From Candidatus Saccharimonadota bacterium (GTDB lineage: Bacteria; Patescibacteriota; Saccharimonadia; Saccharimonadales; Saccharimonadaceae): 64,000 bases of DNA. The position numbers and the translations under genes are program-made. Below, one piece after another: positions 16,258-25,121 of the stretch (the first letter of the stretch is position 1; every line of letters starts with the position of its first letter). A model generated the notes under the pieces. That model was not told the DNA's origin and did no database searches. It worked only from the letters and a program-made list of their open reading frames with translations. The DNA lies in contig JAFWBV010000001.1 in the NCBI GenBank assembly GCA_017506895.1, forward strand, positions 1 through 64,000. Direction: 5' to 3'.

Positions 16258-16686
16258 TTATTCTACAACTTCTACGCCCATTGAACGAGCCGTACCGGCA
16301 ACTACCTTGATAGCGCCTTCGATATCAACTGCGTTTAATTGGTCCATCTTTTTTTCAGCGATTTCTTTGAGCTGGGCTTTGGTAATTTTACCAACCTTAT
16401 CAACATTTGGTTTTCCAGAGCCCTTGTCAATCTTGATAGTCTCGCGAATCAAATCATCAACTGGTTGCCCAAGACAAGTCCAATCAAAAGTTCTATCTTC
16501 AAATACACGGATATGGACAATTACATTCTTCCCCATCAAGTCTTTGGTTTTCTCATTAAACGGATTAATGAAATCCATCATATTAAGACCCCATTGACCG
16601 AGAGTAGAACCAACCGGTGGGCCTGCAGTAGCACGTCCCGCTGGGATACGTAATTTCAAATTTCCAATTACTTTCTTTTCTGCCAT
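16258..16686 (-). CDS. rplK: 50S ribosomal protein L11
   Basis: 142 residues, normal length. The N-terminal domain starts KKVIGNLKLRIPAGRATAGPPVGSTLGQ with the Pro-rich switch helix, and the C-terminal RNA-binding domain ends GTARSMGVEV. It belongs to the GTPase-associated centre of the ribosome. It follows nusG by 175 bp, with structured element B between them. Confidence 0.97.
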   Translation of the reverse strand: MAEKKVIGNLKLRIPAGRATAGPPVGSTLGQWGLNMMDFINPFNEKTKDLMGKNVIVHIRVFEDRTFDWTCLGQPVDDLIRETIKIDKGSGKPNVDKVGKITKAQLKEIAEKKMDQLNAVDIEGAIKVVAGTARSMGVEVVE

Positions 16687-16770
16687 GATATATAAATACC
16701 TTTCTAGTGCGTAACTACGTTATTATACCAAGAAATCAATAAAATAGCAACTAAAAAAACATTTTAAGGA

Positions 16771-16850
16771 CATTTCGGAGCCTGGCAAGGCGAGAATTAG
16801 CGTGTTTTCCCCTGTGGCGACAGGGGAAAACGACGCGTGTCCGTAAATGC
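16771..16850. repeat. Structured intergenic element B (shared with 1329-1406)
   Basis: Located between nusG and rplK. It repeats the words of element A in order: ATTTCGGAG, nine bases, GCGAGAATTAGCGTG, then CCCTGTGGCGAC. A perfect 10-bp inner hairpin TTTTCCCCTG/CAGGGGAAAA (16805-16814 with 16821-16830) encloses the loop TGGCGA, and an outer stem CATTTCGGA (16771-16779) can pair with TCCGTAAATG (16840-16849) with one bulge. In both copies the element follows the 3' end of a minus-strand gene. Confidence 0.7.
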
Positions 16851-16860
16851 TTTTTAGCTG

Positions 16861-17409
16861 CTAATTCAATTGTTTTACTTGTAAAGCATCAAGTTCGACT
16901 GGAGTCTCACGTCCAAACATCGATACCATTACCTTTAATTTGCCTTTATCGGCATCAATTTCAGAAATTGAGCCATCAAAGCCCTTGAATGGACCATCGG
17001 TGATAGAAACGACTTCGCCAACTTCGTATTTGACCGAGAACTTAGGATCTTCAACGCCCATACGTTTCTTGATTTTGGCAATCTCTTTGTCAGATACTGG
17101 AGTAGGCTGGGTACCATTGCCGATGAAGCCGGTAACGCCTGGGGTATTACGGATGATATACCAAGTTTCATCCGAGAGTTTCATATCGACAAGCACATAG
17201 CCTTGTAGAATCTTGCGATCTACGATCTTGCGCTTGCCATTGCGGATTTCGATTTGTTTTTCTTTTGGCACAATTGCCTCAAAAATCTTATCCGCCATCT
17301 CCACGGTGTTTACACGCTGATTAATTGAATCAGCGACTTTATCTTCGTAGCCAGAGTAGGTCGAAATTGCGTACCAAGCTCTAGTGTCATCATATCTATT
17401 TACTGCCAT
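16861..17409 (-). CDS. nusG: Transcription termination/antitermination factor NusG
   Basis: 182 residues with the NGN domain (WYAISTYSGYEDKVADSINQ ... LVDMKLSDETWYIIRNTPGVTGFIG) and a C-terminal KOW motif (VSITDGPFKGFDGSISEID). It travels with RNA polymerase and links it to the ribosome. It follows secE by 12 bp, the standard secE-nusG pairing, with AAAGGGTTAT before the ATG. Confidence 0.97.
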   Translation of the reverse strand: MAVNRYDDTRAWYAISTYSGYEDKVADSINQRVNTVEMADKIFEAIVPKEKQIEIRNGKRKIVDRKILQGYVLVDMKLSDETWYIIRNTPGVTGFIGNGTQPTPVSDKEIAKIKKRMGVEDPKFSVKYEVGEVVSITDGPFKGFDGSISEIDADKGKLKVMVSMFGRETPVELDALQVKQLN

Positions 17410-17421
17410 ATAACCCTTTCT

Positions 17422-17808
17422 TTATTTACTTAATAATAGACTAAATAGCCATGAGAAGAATAAATCAAGTAGAGTGATTAATAGCACAAATAGTGCCGTA
17501 TAAATAATCACTGCAAGCACTAGTTTCCACGAGGCCTTACGGTTTGGCCAGCGGACTTGTCTAAGTTCGTGCCAAGAATCGCGCAAATATCTACCTAGAT
17601 ATACAAATGGTCTGAATAGTATAAATGGCTTTTTGCCATCAGATTTAGCCTTTTTGGCTAGTTTTGCTGCTTTTTTTGCTTCTTTACGATTGGTTTTTTC
17701 GAGTTTTTTGTCTTTAACGACAACCTTCTTACGAGTAATCGTCGGCTCAGCCTGCTCTTCCTTTTTGGAAGGCTTATCGTTAGCCTTGATTCTGGTTATT
17801 TTAGCCAT
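17422..17808 (-). CDS. secE: Preprotein translocase subunit SecE
   Basis: Membrane subunit of the SecYEG channel. The conserved core is at the end: YLRDSWHELRQVRWPNRKASW followed by a single TM helix and the short tail SWLFSLLLSK. It is preceded by a highly basic N-terminal region of about 65 residues (KKAAKLAKKAKSDGKK) that is longer than in many SecE proteins. AAAGGAGTAAG precedes the ATG. Confidence 0.93.
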   Translation of the reverse strand: MAKITRIKANDKPSKKEEQAEPTITRKKVVVKDKKLEKTNRKEAKKAAKLAKKAKSDGKKPFILFRPFVYLGRYLRDSWHELRQVRWPNRKASWKLVLAVIIYTALFVLLITLLDLFFSWLFSLLLSK

Positions 17809-17828
17809 CTTACTCCTTTATATGTATC

Positions 17829-17850
17829 AAAAAAGTCTGATACCAGACTT
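17829..17850 (-). terminator. Terminator after the alpha-glucan phosphorylase gene
   Basis: AAGTCTG/CAGACTT stem (17833-17839 with 17844-17850) followed on the minus strand by TTTTTTG. It lies directly upstream of secE. Confidence 0.82.
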
Positions 17851-17862
17851 GTCAATAGTATA

Positions 17863-19605
17863 CTACTTCGGGAATAAATAGTCAAGATAATCATGCATCA
17901 TTCTGGCGCCTGAGACAATCGGTAAAAATGCTTTTAATTGTCGATTCATTACATATTCCAAATCAAAATCATTTTCCCAAACTGAGATCGTATCTTCCAT
18001 CTGTTGATAAAGCATATCAAGTTCATCCTCTTCGCTAGAGCCATTAACATTAAAGTAATCGTCCATATGCGCATCAGCAACACCGCCATCGTGTGTTGAT
18101 ATTAATAAATTAAGATTAGCAACATCCTTCATCCAGCTAGTGCCACATGCTTCAAGCCCAACGATTGGCACATTAATAGCAACATTACTCCCGCACGATA
18201 AGCCGAAGGCCAAACTCTCATCATAGTCTGCAATATAATGAACGTGAGTTTTTAAATATTCGTCTTGGGAAACGAGATCTAAAATATGTTTTAGTTTAGC
18301 CGTCATTGCGGCATCGCCTGTATGGATACGCCCAGCCAAAACATAGTGTGCGCCGATTGGCTCAAGAATATTTCTAAGACGAGTTGTGTCACGAAAAACT
18401 AAATCAGGTCTTTTGTAGTCCACAAAACGTCGTTTAAAATCAAAAATGAAATCATTATTGCTAAAATGTAGAATATTGCCATTTTGGTCGGGTCGATTTT
18501 TTAGGCACTTATTTAAAACATCTCTTCCATTCGTCTTAAAAGCTCGGATTTTGTCAGCTGTAAGAGAGTTCAGGTGCTCAGTATAGTTTTCGTTCAATTC
18601 ATTGATATTATTAAAAATATTATTTTCATGATAAAACGTCAAAAGATCTGGCATGACCCACTTGTCGATATCAATACCGTTAGTAATGGCTTTAAATTTC
18701 ACTTTGTTACCAGAAATGTCGTGATAATTAGCAACTCTGGCATGGAGTTTTGATACGCCACTCTTAAGTTCGGCAATTTCAATTGAAGCAGAAGATAGCT
18801 TAATGCGACCATGCTCAAATTTATCGGCTAACCATTTCTTGACCGCGGCCGATTTTAGATTTGGAAAAACATAGCGTTCAAATTGTTCGATGCTAAACTC
18901 AGCCTCGGCGGCTTGTACGAGAGTATGGTTGGTATAGAGCGTATGTTTACGGGTATAAACTACCGCTTCGTAAAAATCCATACCATTGCTCGCAAGCTCA
19001 TCTAGCCTAGCCAAAGCTCCAAAAAAGGTCGCTACTTCATTTAATTGCATAATGGCAGGTTTAAGCCCAAGAAGTTTTAGCGCAGCATAACCGCCAAATC
19101 CTAGCGAGACTTCTTGATATAACCGATGGTCAGAACCACTAGTGCCAGAATACAACTCGCCAAAATTAGGTTCAGTGATACCGATGATGCGAGTCGATTT
19201 GAATTTCTTTTCTACCACATCAATTTTACATAAATTGTTGCAACATTTAATATAAACACTATCTATATATTTGTAACCAAATTTATGGTAATCAACGTCG
19301 ATATGTTCATCTTCAACTAATTCGCCTTTTAAGACTTGGCGTGTTTCAGATGGATAAAACGGGGTCAAAAGCACAAATGGAATATTCATTTTTTCAGCAA
19401 TTCGACGTGTATCGGCCGCCAGTACACCGAGACCGCCACCACCACGAATTCCGTTATCTTGGTCGTATAACTCAATAGTCCAGTAAGTGTAGGGCCTTTC
19501 TTGAGAAAGCGATTTTGTAAGATGCGTTCTCTCCACCGCATCATAAAATTCATCGATATCTTCGATATTTTCTAACGGATGATAAAAATACTCTTCATCG
19601 TTCAT
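17863..19605 (-). CDS. Alpha-glucan phosphorylase (GT35-like)
   Basis: 580 residues related to glycogen/maltodextrin phosphorylases of the short type. Recognisable parts are GIRGGGGLGVLAADT near the N-terminus, the FKRRFVDYKRPDLVF strand, LAGRIHTGD, and the C-terminal DYDESLAFGLSCGSNVAINV with GLEACGTSWMKDVAN, where the lysine corresponds to the PLP lysine of GTSGMK. It would release glucose-1-phosphate from storage glucan, complementing GT4 and GH57 at 43168-45594. A TGTTACAAT box lies 10 nt upstream of the ATG. Confidence 0.83.
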   Translation of the reverse strand: MNDEEYFYHPLENIEDIDEFYDAVERTHLTKSLSQERPYTYWTIELYDQDNGIRGGGGLGVLAADTRRIAEKMNIPFVLLTPFYPSETRQVLKGELVEDEHIDVDYHKFGYKYIDSVYIKCCNNLCKIDVVEKKFKSTRIIGITEPNFGELYSGTSGSDHRLYQEVSLGFGGYAALKLLGLKPAIMQLNEVATFFGALARLDELASNGMDFYEAVVYTRKHTLYTNHTLVQAAEAEFSIEQFERYVFPNLKSAAVKKWLADKFEHGRIKLSSASIEIAELKSGVSKLHARVANYHDISGNKVKFKAITNGIDIDKWVMPDLLTFYHENNIFNNINELNENYTEHLNSLTADKIRAFKTNGRDVLNKCLKNRPDQNGNILHFSNNDFIFDFKRRFVDYKRPDLVFRDTTRLRNILEPIGAHYVLAGRIHTGDAAMTAKLKHILDLVSQDEYLKTHVHYIADYDESLAFGLSCGSNVAINVPIVGLEACGTSWMKDVANLNLLISTHDGGVADAHMDDYFNVNGSSEEDELDMLYQQMEDTISVWENDFDLEYVMNRQLKAFLPIVSGARMMHDYLDYLFPK

Positions 19606-19650
19606 GCTTATGTCTATTGTAACACAAAAAACGCGCTTACGGCCAAAAGC

Positions 19651-20613
19651 CTAATACCAAAACTCTTTTGGCAACTTATCCGCTATTCTCTGATGGAAAT
19701 CATAGTCAAAGCCGTCAAGGCGTTTTGGATTCTTCTCTTTAAAGTATTTTTTGCGAATTTCCGTAGCAGTCATAATTTCGCCCGGAATCAAACGGTATTT
19801 TTTTCGGAAGTTTAGACCGCGCTTGTATCCTTTAGGTGGCAATACTGCCATTGGCAAAAAATCACAATTCATCTCTGGGTCCGAATACAACTTTACGGCT
19901 AACATCGACATAGTAGGAATAATTTCTTCTTCTTTATTGTAAACATCTTCGTTTTTAAAAACTGTAGCTTGTCTAGTAGCTGAAGGGGCAACAAAAACTA
20001 CACCGCCGTTTTTTAGGCCATCATGGGAAATCTTAGTGTATATATCACGAAATTCTCTTTTAATACGGGAACCTTCTTCAAAAAGCAGGGTCCCTTCTTT
20101 TAGCCCCATCTTTTTCCAAGTAGCTGGAGTGATAGTCGGAGTAATAATAATACCAAGACGCTTTATACGATCATAGTTTGGCGCCAACGATTCATACCAG
20201 GGCAAATTAACTGGGAAATACATCGGTTTTTCACCCATAATATCAATCTTCATCGTCAATATTCGTGCAATTTCGCCGAGTGAAGGATGATTAAAACCAA
20301 CCACTAACCCATTTTTACTGTCTTTTGGCATACCAACATAGGAACCCGGAGTGATTTTAGATAGAATTTTAACTAACTTTTTGCGGGCAGCTTGGTTATG
20401 TTTGATTTTGTCGTGTTTAGGCCCCGTAGTTCTAAAGAAATAGTTAATAGCTGTATTGCAAGCTTTACCGACCGGCACCATTTCCTTGCGTAGATTCTCG
20501 GCGCCAAGGGTAGCTAAAAGCGAATAATTCTCATGCTGGAGCTTGTCGATAATCTCTTCCCCGCTGAGATTTTTTAATTCTTTTTTTGTAAATATTTTTT
20601 TCTTACCTGCCAT
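19651..20613 (-). CDS. PlsC-type acyltransferase-like protein
   Basis: 320 residues. The block VVGFNHPSLGEI corresponds to the HX4D/E catalytic motif of glycerolipid acyltransferases and FEEGSRIKRE to the FPEGTRS substrate-binding motif. No clear TM helix is visible, so it may be peripheral. It could acylate a glycerol-phosphate or lysophospholipid using fatty acid activated by the ligase at 2336. TGTTATAAT (20622-20627) lies 8 nt upstream of the ATG. Confidence 0.68.
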   Translation of the reverse strand: MAGKKKIFTKKELKNLSGEEIIDKLQHENYSLLATLGAENLRKEMVPVGKACNTAINYFFRTTGPKHDKIKHNQAARKKLVKILSKITPGSYVGMPKDSKNGLVVGFNHPSLGEIARILTMKIDIMGEKPMYFPVNLPWYESLAPNYDRIKRLGIIITPTITPATWKKMGLKEGTLLFEEGSRIKREFRDIYTKISHDGLKNGGVVFVAPSATRQATVFKNEDVYNKEEEIIPTMSMLAVKLYSDPEMNCDFLPMAVLPPKGYKRGLNFRKKYRLIPGEIMTATEIRKKYFKEKNPKRLDGFDYDFHQRIADKLPKEFWY

Positions 20614-20724
20614 AATATAAAATTATAACACAAAATGACCAGCATTTCCGACAAAAACTGCACTAATAAAGATGTAATGGACAGTTATTTATACTTGCAA
20701 AAAACACAGAAAAAACGAGCTACA

Positions 20725-22593
20725 TTACGAACTTGCTATGCAGCGGACTGGTCTTCCGGTGGACTTGCTGAAGTTATTCGTGCTTGGGGTGACGCGAGAG
20801 GAGTCGAAGCTCAAGCTGTAGGCGTTGGCACCAGTGCTCGCCGCAGACGACCAAAGGTAGCCGCTACTGCCTCGATTGCTGAGAGAAGCGCCGGTAACGT
20901 AGCCCGAGTAAAGCAGATTATTGGGGAAATGGCGAAGTCTCTGTAGCATTATAGTAGCTGTAGGGGAAGTAGAGCTGGCCATTGTCTGTGCTTCATTTCT
21001 ACTATTTTTACGACCACCTAGGCTATTACTTAATAAACCGAATTCATCAGAGCCAGTACCACCAGTGGGTAGATGCCAGCCAGTAGGACATAAATCTCCT
21101 GGGGTAGTATAACCAGAGTCATTAGCAAATTTCCCATTACCAGCAGTAGCAGAGTACCAGTTGTAATAGTTACCATAAGTATAGAGATTGGCTGCATGGG
21201 ATGTCATATTTGTAGTGGTTGTGTAGGTTGCTCTATTCGCAGTATTATCTGTACGGATTCTAGATTGGTCGTAACAGGCGACGGAGTTAGTATTACACCA
21301 TCCTTCCGGAGCAGTATTTGCATTGTAAGCTACATTTGAAGTAGGGGACAAATGATTAGAAGTAGTGCTAGAATCATATATATTCGTAAGTGGGAGAGAA
21401 GGATTATTGGTGTTAGCACTAGATAGTATTACATCATTATTATTACTATCTTTATCTGCTAGCCTTAAGTTTTCTATCATCCAACATCTACCATCAGTGA
21501 GTTTAGCAATAGCATAAGTATCATCATCTCTAGTGTCAGTTAATGCAGTAATGTTGCTTAAACTAGCTGTAATAGACCAGGTAGATTCATCTGAATCACC
21601 TTCGTTATTATAGGTAGCAGCTTGCATAGAACCACAACCAGACCAGCCCTGCATAGTACCAGCTGATTTAACCCACACAGCATAGAGACTTAATCCATTA
21701 GCCGTAGTACCAGTCGGTACAGTGATTGTTTCATTTGGACCATAGAAGTGAGCATTAGCATTGGTAGCATAATCAAAAGCATCAGACCAACCAGCAAAAC
21801 CATAACCAGCCCTAGAAAAGTTAGAAGCAAATAATTGTACCGTATTGCCATCAGTGGCAGACTGTCTACCCATTGTGCCTTCTACATTGCCACCATTTGG
21901 ATAGTATCCAATATATCCAGGCGCGGTAGTCTGTGGTTGTAGTGGCACTTCCGTACTCGGATGCACTAAAGTATATTTAACTTTCCCAGTATAGGTCCCT
22001 GCACCTTGGGTAGCAGATATCCAGGCAGCATAAGTAGAAGTAAATCCAGAACCAGTCGCATTAACTCCAGTCGCTGGTAAATCAGTATTTGAAGGAAAAG
22101 ATACAACCTTAGTATAAGTACTAGGCACTATATGATAAGCACTAAAAGCCCCACTAGTATCAGAATGTATTGTCGGAGCATAAGTCCCAGCTACTGGGCT
22201 TAACTTCATAGACCAATCAGAAGTATTGCCAGAAGTATTAGTCCCTGTATTAAAATCTAAACTACTGTCAGTACTATGTTTCATTAAAGTATTACCATAT
22301 TCATCATTACTATAACCAATAGCATAAATAGCATAACCACCACTATCATTACAATATGTTTTGAATGTAGTAGTTCCAATTTCACTATAGTATTGATTAT
22401 TTTGTACTGTTTTAGTATGTTCTCCTCCACTAGCAATAATACCTTCTACAGAACAAGACTGTGGTACCGTAATATTAATTAAATCTACAACTGAATTATC
22501 ATCATCCGCAAATACCACATTAGAAGAAAACAAGAACAAAAGTACAAAAAGACACATAGAGCCTAACAAACTCATAGAAATCTTTTTTGTCAT
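20725..22593 (-). CDS. Secreted FISUMP-domain surface protein with InlB-type repeat
   Basis: 622 residues. A signal peptide (MTKKISMSLLGSMCLFVLLF, cleavage after VFA near residue 29) is followed by a Ser/Thr-rich beta domain up to about 215, then an InlB/Listeria-Bacteroides repeat (GYYPNGG ... FSRAGYGFAGWSDAF ... LSLYAVW, about 230-310). The rest is a Fibrobacter succinogenes major paralogous domain: KLTDGRCWMIENLRL, GWHLPTGG, YLWSSAAS, SFDSSRV and terminal RPVRCIASS. Such proteins are exported and probably adhesive. AGGAGGAC precedes the ATG. No sorting signal or C-terminal anchor is visible. Confidence 0.88.
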   Translation of the reverse strand: MTKKISMSLLGSMCLFVLLFLFSSNVVFADDDNSVVDLINITVPQSCSVEGIIASGGEHTKTVQNNQYYSEIGTTTFKTYCNDSGGYAIYAIGYSNDEYGNTLMKHSTDSSLDFNTGTNTSGNTSDWSMKLSPVAGTYAPTIHSDTSGAFSAYHIVPSTYTKVVSFPSNTDLPATGVNATGSGFTSTYAAWISATQGAGTYTGKVKYTLVHPSTEVPLQPQTTAPGYIGYYPNGGNVEGTMGRQSATDGNTVQLFASNFSRAGYGFAGWSDAFDYATNANAHFYGPNETITVPTGTTANGLSLYAVWVKSAGTMQGWSGCGSMQAATYNNEGDSDESTWSITASLSNITALTDTRDDDTYAIAKLTDGRCWMIENLRLADKDSNNNDVILSSANTNNPSLPLTNIYDSSTTSNHLSPTSNVAYNANTAPEGWCNTNSVACYDQSRIRTDNTANRATYTTTTNMTSHAANLYTYGNYYNWYSATAGNGKFANDSGYTTPGDLCPTGWHLPTGGTGSDEFGLLSNSLGGRKNSRNEAQTMASSTSPTATIMLQRLRHFPNNLLYSGYVTGASLSNRGSSGYLWSSAASTGANAYSLSFDSSRVTPSTNNFSKSTGRPVRCIASS

Positions 22594-22649
22594 GTCCTCC
22601 TTTTGCTTATGCTAAATTAATTATAACATATTTTTAAAAAACAATAGCA

Positions 22650-22690
22650 AAATAAAATCCCCCAACCATAACGGTTAGGGGATAAGTTTT
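22650..22690. terminator. Terminator between hppA and the surface protein gene
   Basis: ATCCCCCAACC (22657-22667) pairs with GGTTAGGGGAT (22673-22683); A/T runs on both sides. It ends hppA on the minus strand. Confidence 0.85.
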
Positions 22691-24857
22691 AGAAAAGGTG
22701 GAACGACTTAAACAAAGACGCCAAAGTATTAGAAACTGTTGACATTGTCTTGATAAAAATATCGAGCGCAACGCCCACCACGTCCTTTCTCGTATCGCCC
22801 ACGGTGTCGCCAGTTACAGCAGCTTTATGTGCTAGGGCTAGTTTTACATCATTTGGATTTGCAGCGCGCTTGATTTCGATTGCTTTTTTAGCATTGTCAA
22901 AAGCACCACCCGAATTACCATTATAGATGGCAAGACTAACCGCGACTGCAGTCGCGCCAATCAGTAGTCCAAGCACAAAATTTGGTCCAAAGGAGAAACC
23001 GAATAAAATAGGAGCCACTAGCGCCATCACGGATGGCACAAGCATATGTTTCAATGCATTGTTCGCGGCTAGCTCGATTACGCTGTTGTAGTCCGGTTTT
23101 ACGGTTCCTTCAATAACTCCAGGAATTTTTAGCTGCTCTTCACCGGCGTCGGCTAATTGTTTAGCTGCGACAATAGTGTTGTCGGTTAGTAGTGCACTAA
23201 AATACATTACTAGCGCTCCGCCAATCACAATACCGACTACCAAATATACAATGACCGACATTAAGTCGATGCTTTCATGGGAATAGCTCCCAATGTAAGA
23301 CATGATAAGAGAAACGGTTGCAAAAGTGGCAGAACCAATTGCATTTCCCTTACCGATTGCTGCCGTAGTGTTGCCTACGGCATCAAGTTGGTCAGTGATT
23401 CTGCGTATTTCGGGATCCAAATGACAACTTTCAGCAATACCACCTGCGTTATCGGCAATCGGGCCAAAAGCATCAATAGAAACTGTGGTCCCGACAAAGC
23501 TAAGCATACCGAGTCCAGCAATGGCGATACCATAAACCCCGCATATCATGTGGGAAACAATCATGGACATGCCAATAGCAAGAATTGGCCACAGAGTTGA
23601 GCGGTAACCAATCGCGTCGCCTTCAGTGACTACAAAGGAATCACCTTCGTAAGCCATTGATTTAAGCTTGTGAACAGGTGTAAATTTCATACTAGTGTAG
23701 TATTCAGTCAGTTTGCCAACTGCGACTGAACTGATTACACCTAGTACCGCAGCTAGCCATGGCGAAAACCAGCCCAATTTGAAGCCAAACGCTTCAGGGT
23801 TTTCGAGACTGCCGAAAACCAAGAAAGCTCCAATTAGGCCAATAATAAACACCATACCAGCCGAAAGGTAAGTTGCTAAGTCTAATTCCAGTGAAGGATC
23901 GACATTGTCACGAGAAACTACAATTTGGCTGCCATTTTCGTCAGTTCTAACTTTTTTTCGATTCGCAAGAATAACCGAAGTCACACCAATCAAGCTGCTG
24001 AGAAGACCACCAGCAGATAACAAAAACGGAAATAAACAAGCTGCGATAAGCGCCGCCGGATTATCTTTAAAAATCTGCATGGCAATTAATATGCAAGCGG
24101 TTGGTGTAGCAACAAAACTCTCTGCAAGATCGGAAATATTGCCCGCGATGTCATTTACGCAATCACCGATAAAATCGGCTACCGTATTAGGCATTCTCGA
24201 ATCATCTTCAGGCATGTTATGAACATTTTTTCCGACAATGTCAGCCGAAATGTCGGCCGCTTTTGTATAGTTCCCACCAGCGACACGATTGAACATGCCG
24301 ACCAATGAGAAACCAAGTGAAAAGCAACCAAGTCTCATAGTTACAGGATTACAGCTGTTGAGCCCAAGCAGCCCATGTCCAACAACGTCAACATGGGCAG
24401 TTCCGGATAAGAGCCAAACAATTAAAAACCCAAACAGCCCAAACGCGGGCACAGCGAAGCCGCTAACGCTTCCACCCAGTAAAGCAATGCGCATTGTACG
24501 ACTCAAGGCCTTAGTTGTCCTTGCAGCATTTGTTGTTCGTACATTTCCATAAGTTCCAGCTCGCATACCAATTTCTACAGCAATCATATTTAATGTAGCA
24601 CCGAAAACCAATGCCACACCTGCAAATGATTCTGTAAAAAGGGAGTAAAGAACCCCAAAGAAGATAACGGTCGGGATAATGACACGATATTCTCTCTTCA
24701 TGAAAGTATTAGAGCCATCGCGAATAATTTTGGCTAAATCTTTCATCTCGGGAGTTCCTTCATCATGGTTCTTTAGGTCAATAAAGTTACGAATGATTAG
24801 GGCGAATGCAAGCAAAACAACAAGAAATGCTGAAGTGTAGACAATTACGCTGGTCAT
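22689..24857 (-). CDS. hppA: Membrane-bound ion-pumping pyrophosphatase
   Basis: 722 residues with about 16 TM helices that couple PPi hydrolysis to H+ or Na+ transport. The diphosphate-binding helices are recognisable: KAADISADIVGK, EDDSRMPNTVADFIGDCVND, DAFGPIADNAGGIAE and GDTVGDTRKD. The GNTTAAIGKG motif has Ala where K+-independent enzymes carry Lys, so by family knowledge this should be K+-dependent; whether it moves H+ or Na+ is undecided. The start is ATG 24857, with AGGAGGTGG upstream. A possible hairpin TGTAAAA/TTTTACA immediately precedes the ribosome site. Confidence 0.95.
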   Translation of the reverse strand: MTSVIVYTSAFLVVLLAFALIIRNFIDLKNHDEGTPEMKDLAKIIRDGSNTFMKREYRVIIPTVIFFGVLYSLFTESFAGVALVFGATLNMIAVEIGMRAGTYGNVRTTNAARTTKALSRTMRIALLGGSVSGFAVPAFGLFGFLIVWLLSGTAHVDVVGHGLLGLNSCNPVTMRLGCFSLGFSLVGMFNRVAGGNYTKAADISADIVGKNVHNMPEDDSRMPNTVADFIGDCVNDIAGNISDLAESFVATPTACILIAMQIFKDNPAALIAACLFPFLLSAGGLLSSLIGVTSVILANRKKVRTDENGSQIVVSRDNVDPSLELDLATYLSAGMVFIIGLIGAFLVFGSLENPEAFGFKLGWFSPWLAAVLGVISSVAVGKLTEYYTSMKFTPVHKLKSMAYEGDSFVVTEGDAIGYRSTLWPILAIGMSMIVSHMICGVYGIAIAGLGMLSFVGTTVSIDAFGPIADNAGGIAESCHLDPEIRRITDQLDAVGNTTAAIGKGNAIGSATFATVSLIMSYIGSYSHESIDLMSVIVYLVVGIVIGGALVMYFSALLTDNTIVAAKQLADAGEEQLKIPGVIEGTVKPDYNSVIELAANNALKHMLVPSVMALVAPILFGFSFGPNFVLGLLIGATAVAVSLAIYNGNSGGAFDNAKKAIEIKRAANPNDVKLALAHKAAVTGDTVGDTRKDVVGVALDIFIKTMSTVSNTLASLFKSFHLF

Positions 24858-25020
24858 TAGTTCCACCTCCTTGTAAAAGTACAATGGGATATGTTTTACA
24901 TTGCCATAACGAAATCAATTGTAGCATAATAATAAATACTAAGAAACGATAAACGGAATCTTGAGTTTATTAAATAAAACTTAGTGAATGCTCTGATATA
25001 GTACTACCCCTGTGACATAC

Positions 25021-25049
25021 TTGACAAAATAATAAGCATATGCTATAAT
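25021..25049 (+). promoter_or_regulatory. Consensus promoter of the helicase gene
   Basis: TTGACA (25021-25026), 17 bp, TATAAT (25044-25049) with an additional TG extension. This is the closest match to the sigma70 consensus in the window. Confidence 0.9.
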
Positions 25050-25052
25050 TAC

Positions 25053-25086
25053 ACAAGTGGTTAATTACAACTTGCCACTTGTAATT
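25053..25086 (+). promoter_or_regulatory. Overlapping inverted repeats in the helicase leader
   Basis: ACAAGTGG (25053-25060) can pair with CCACTTGT (25075-25082), while AATTACAA (25063-25070) can pair with TTGTAATT (25079-25086). The two stems share bases and exclude one another. The position around +4 to +37 would suit a repressor operator or a two-state RNA leader. Confidence 0.55.
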
Positions 25087-25121
25087 TAAAAATGCTTCTT
25101 GAACTATATGAAGGGGGTAAC

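Noticed and set aside
20635-20946. Plus-strand reading frame of 103 codons
   Set aside because: It lies antisense to the C-terminal FISUMP domain in the gene at 20725-22593, is rich in Arg/Ala as expected from a shadow frame and has no ribosome site.
22050-22110. LPATG motif in the FISUMP protein as a sortase signal
   Set aside because: The motif is in the middle of the chain (about residue 172-176) and is not followed by a TM helix and basic tail, so it cannot be a standard sorting signal.
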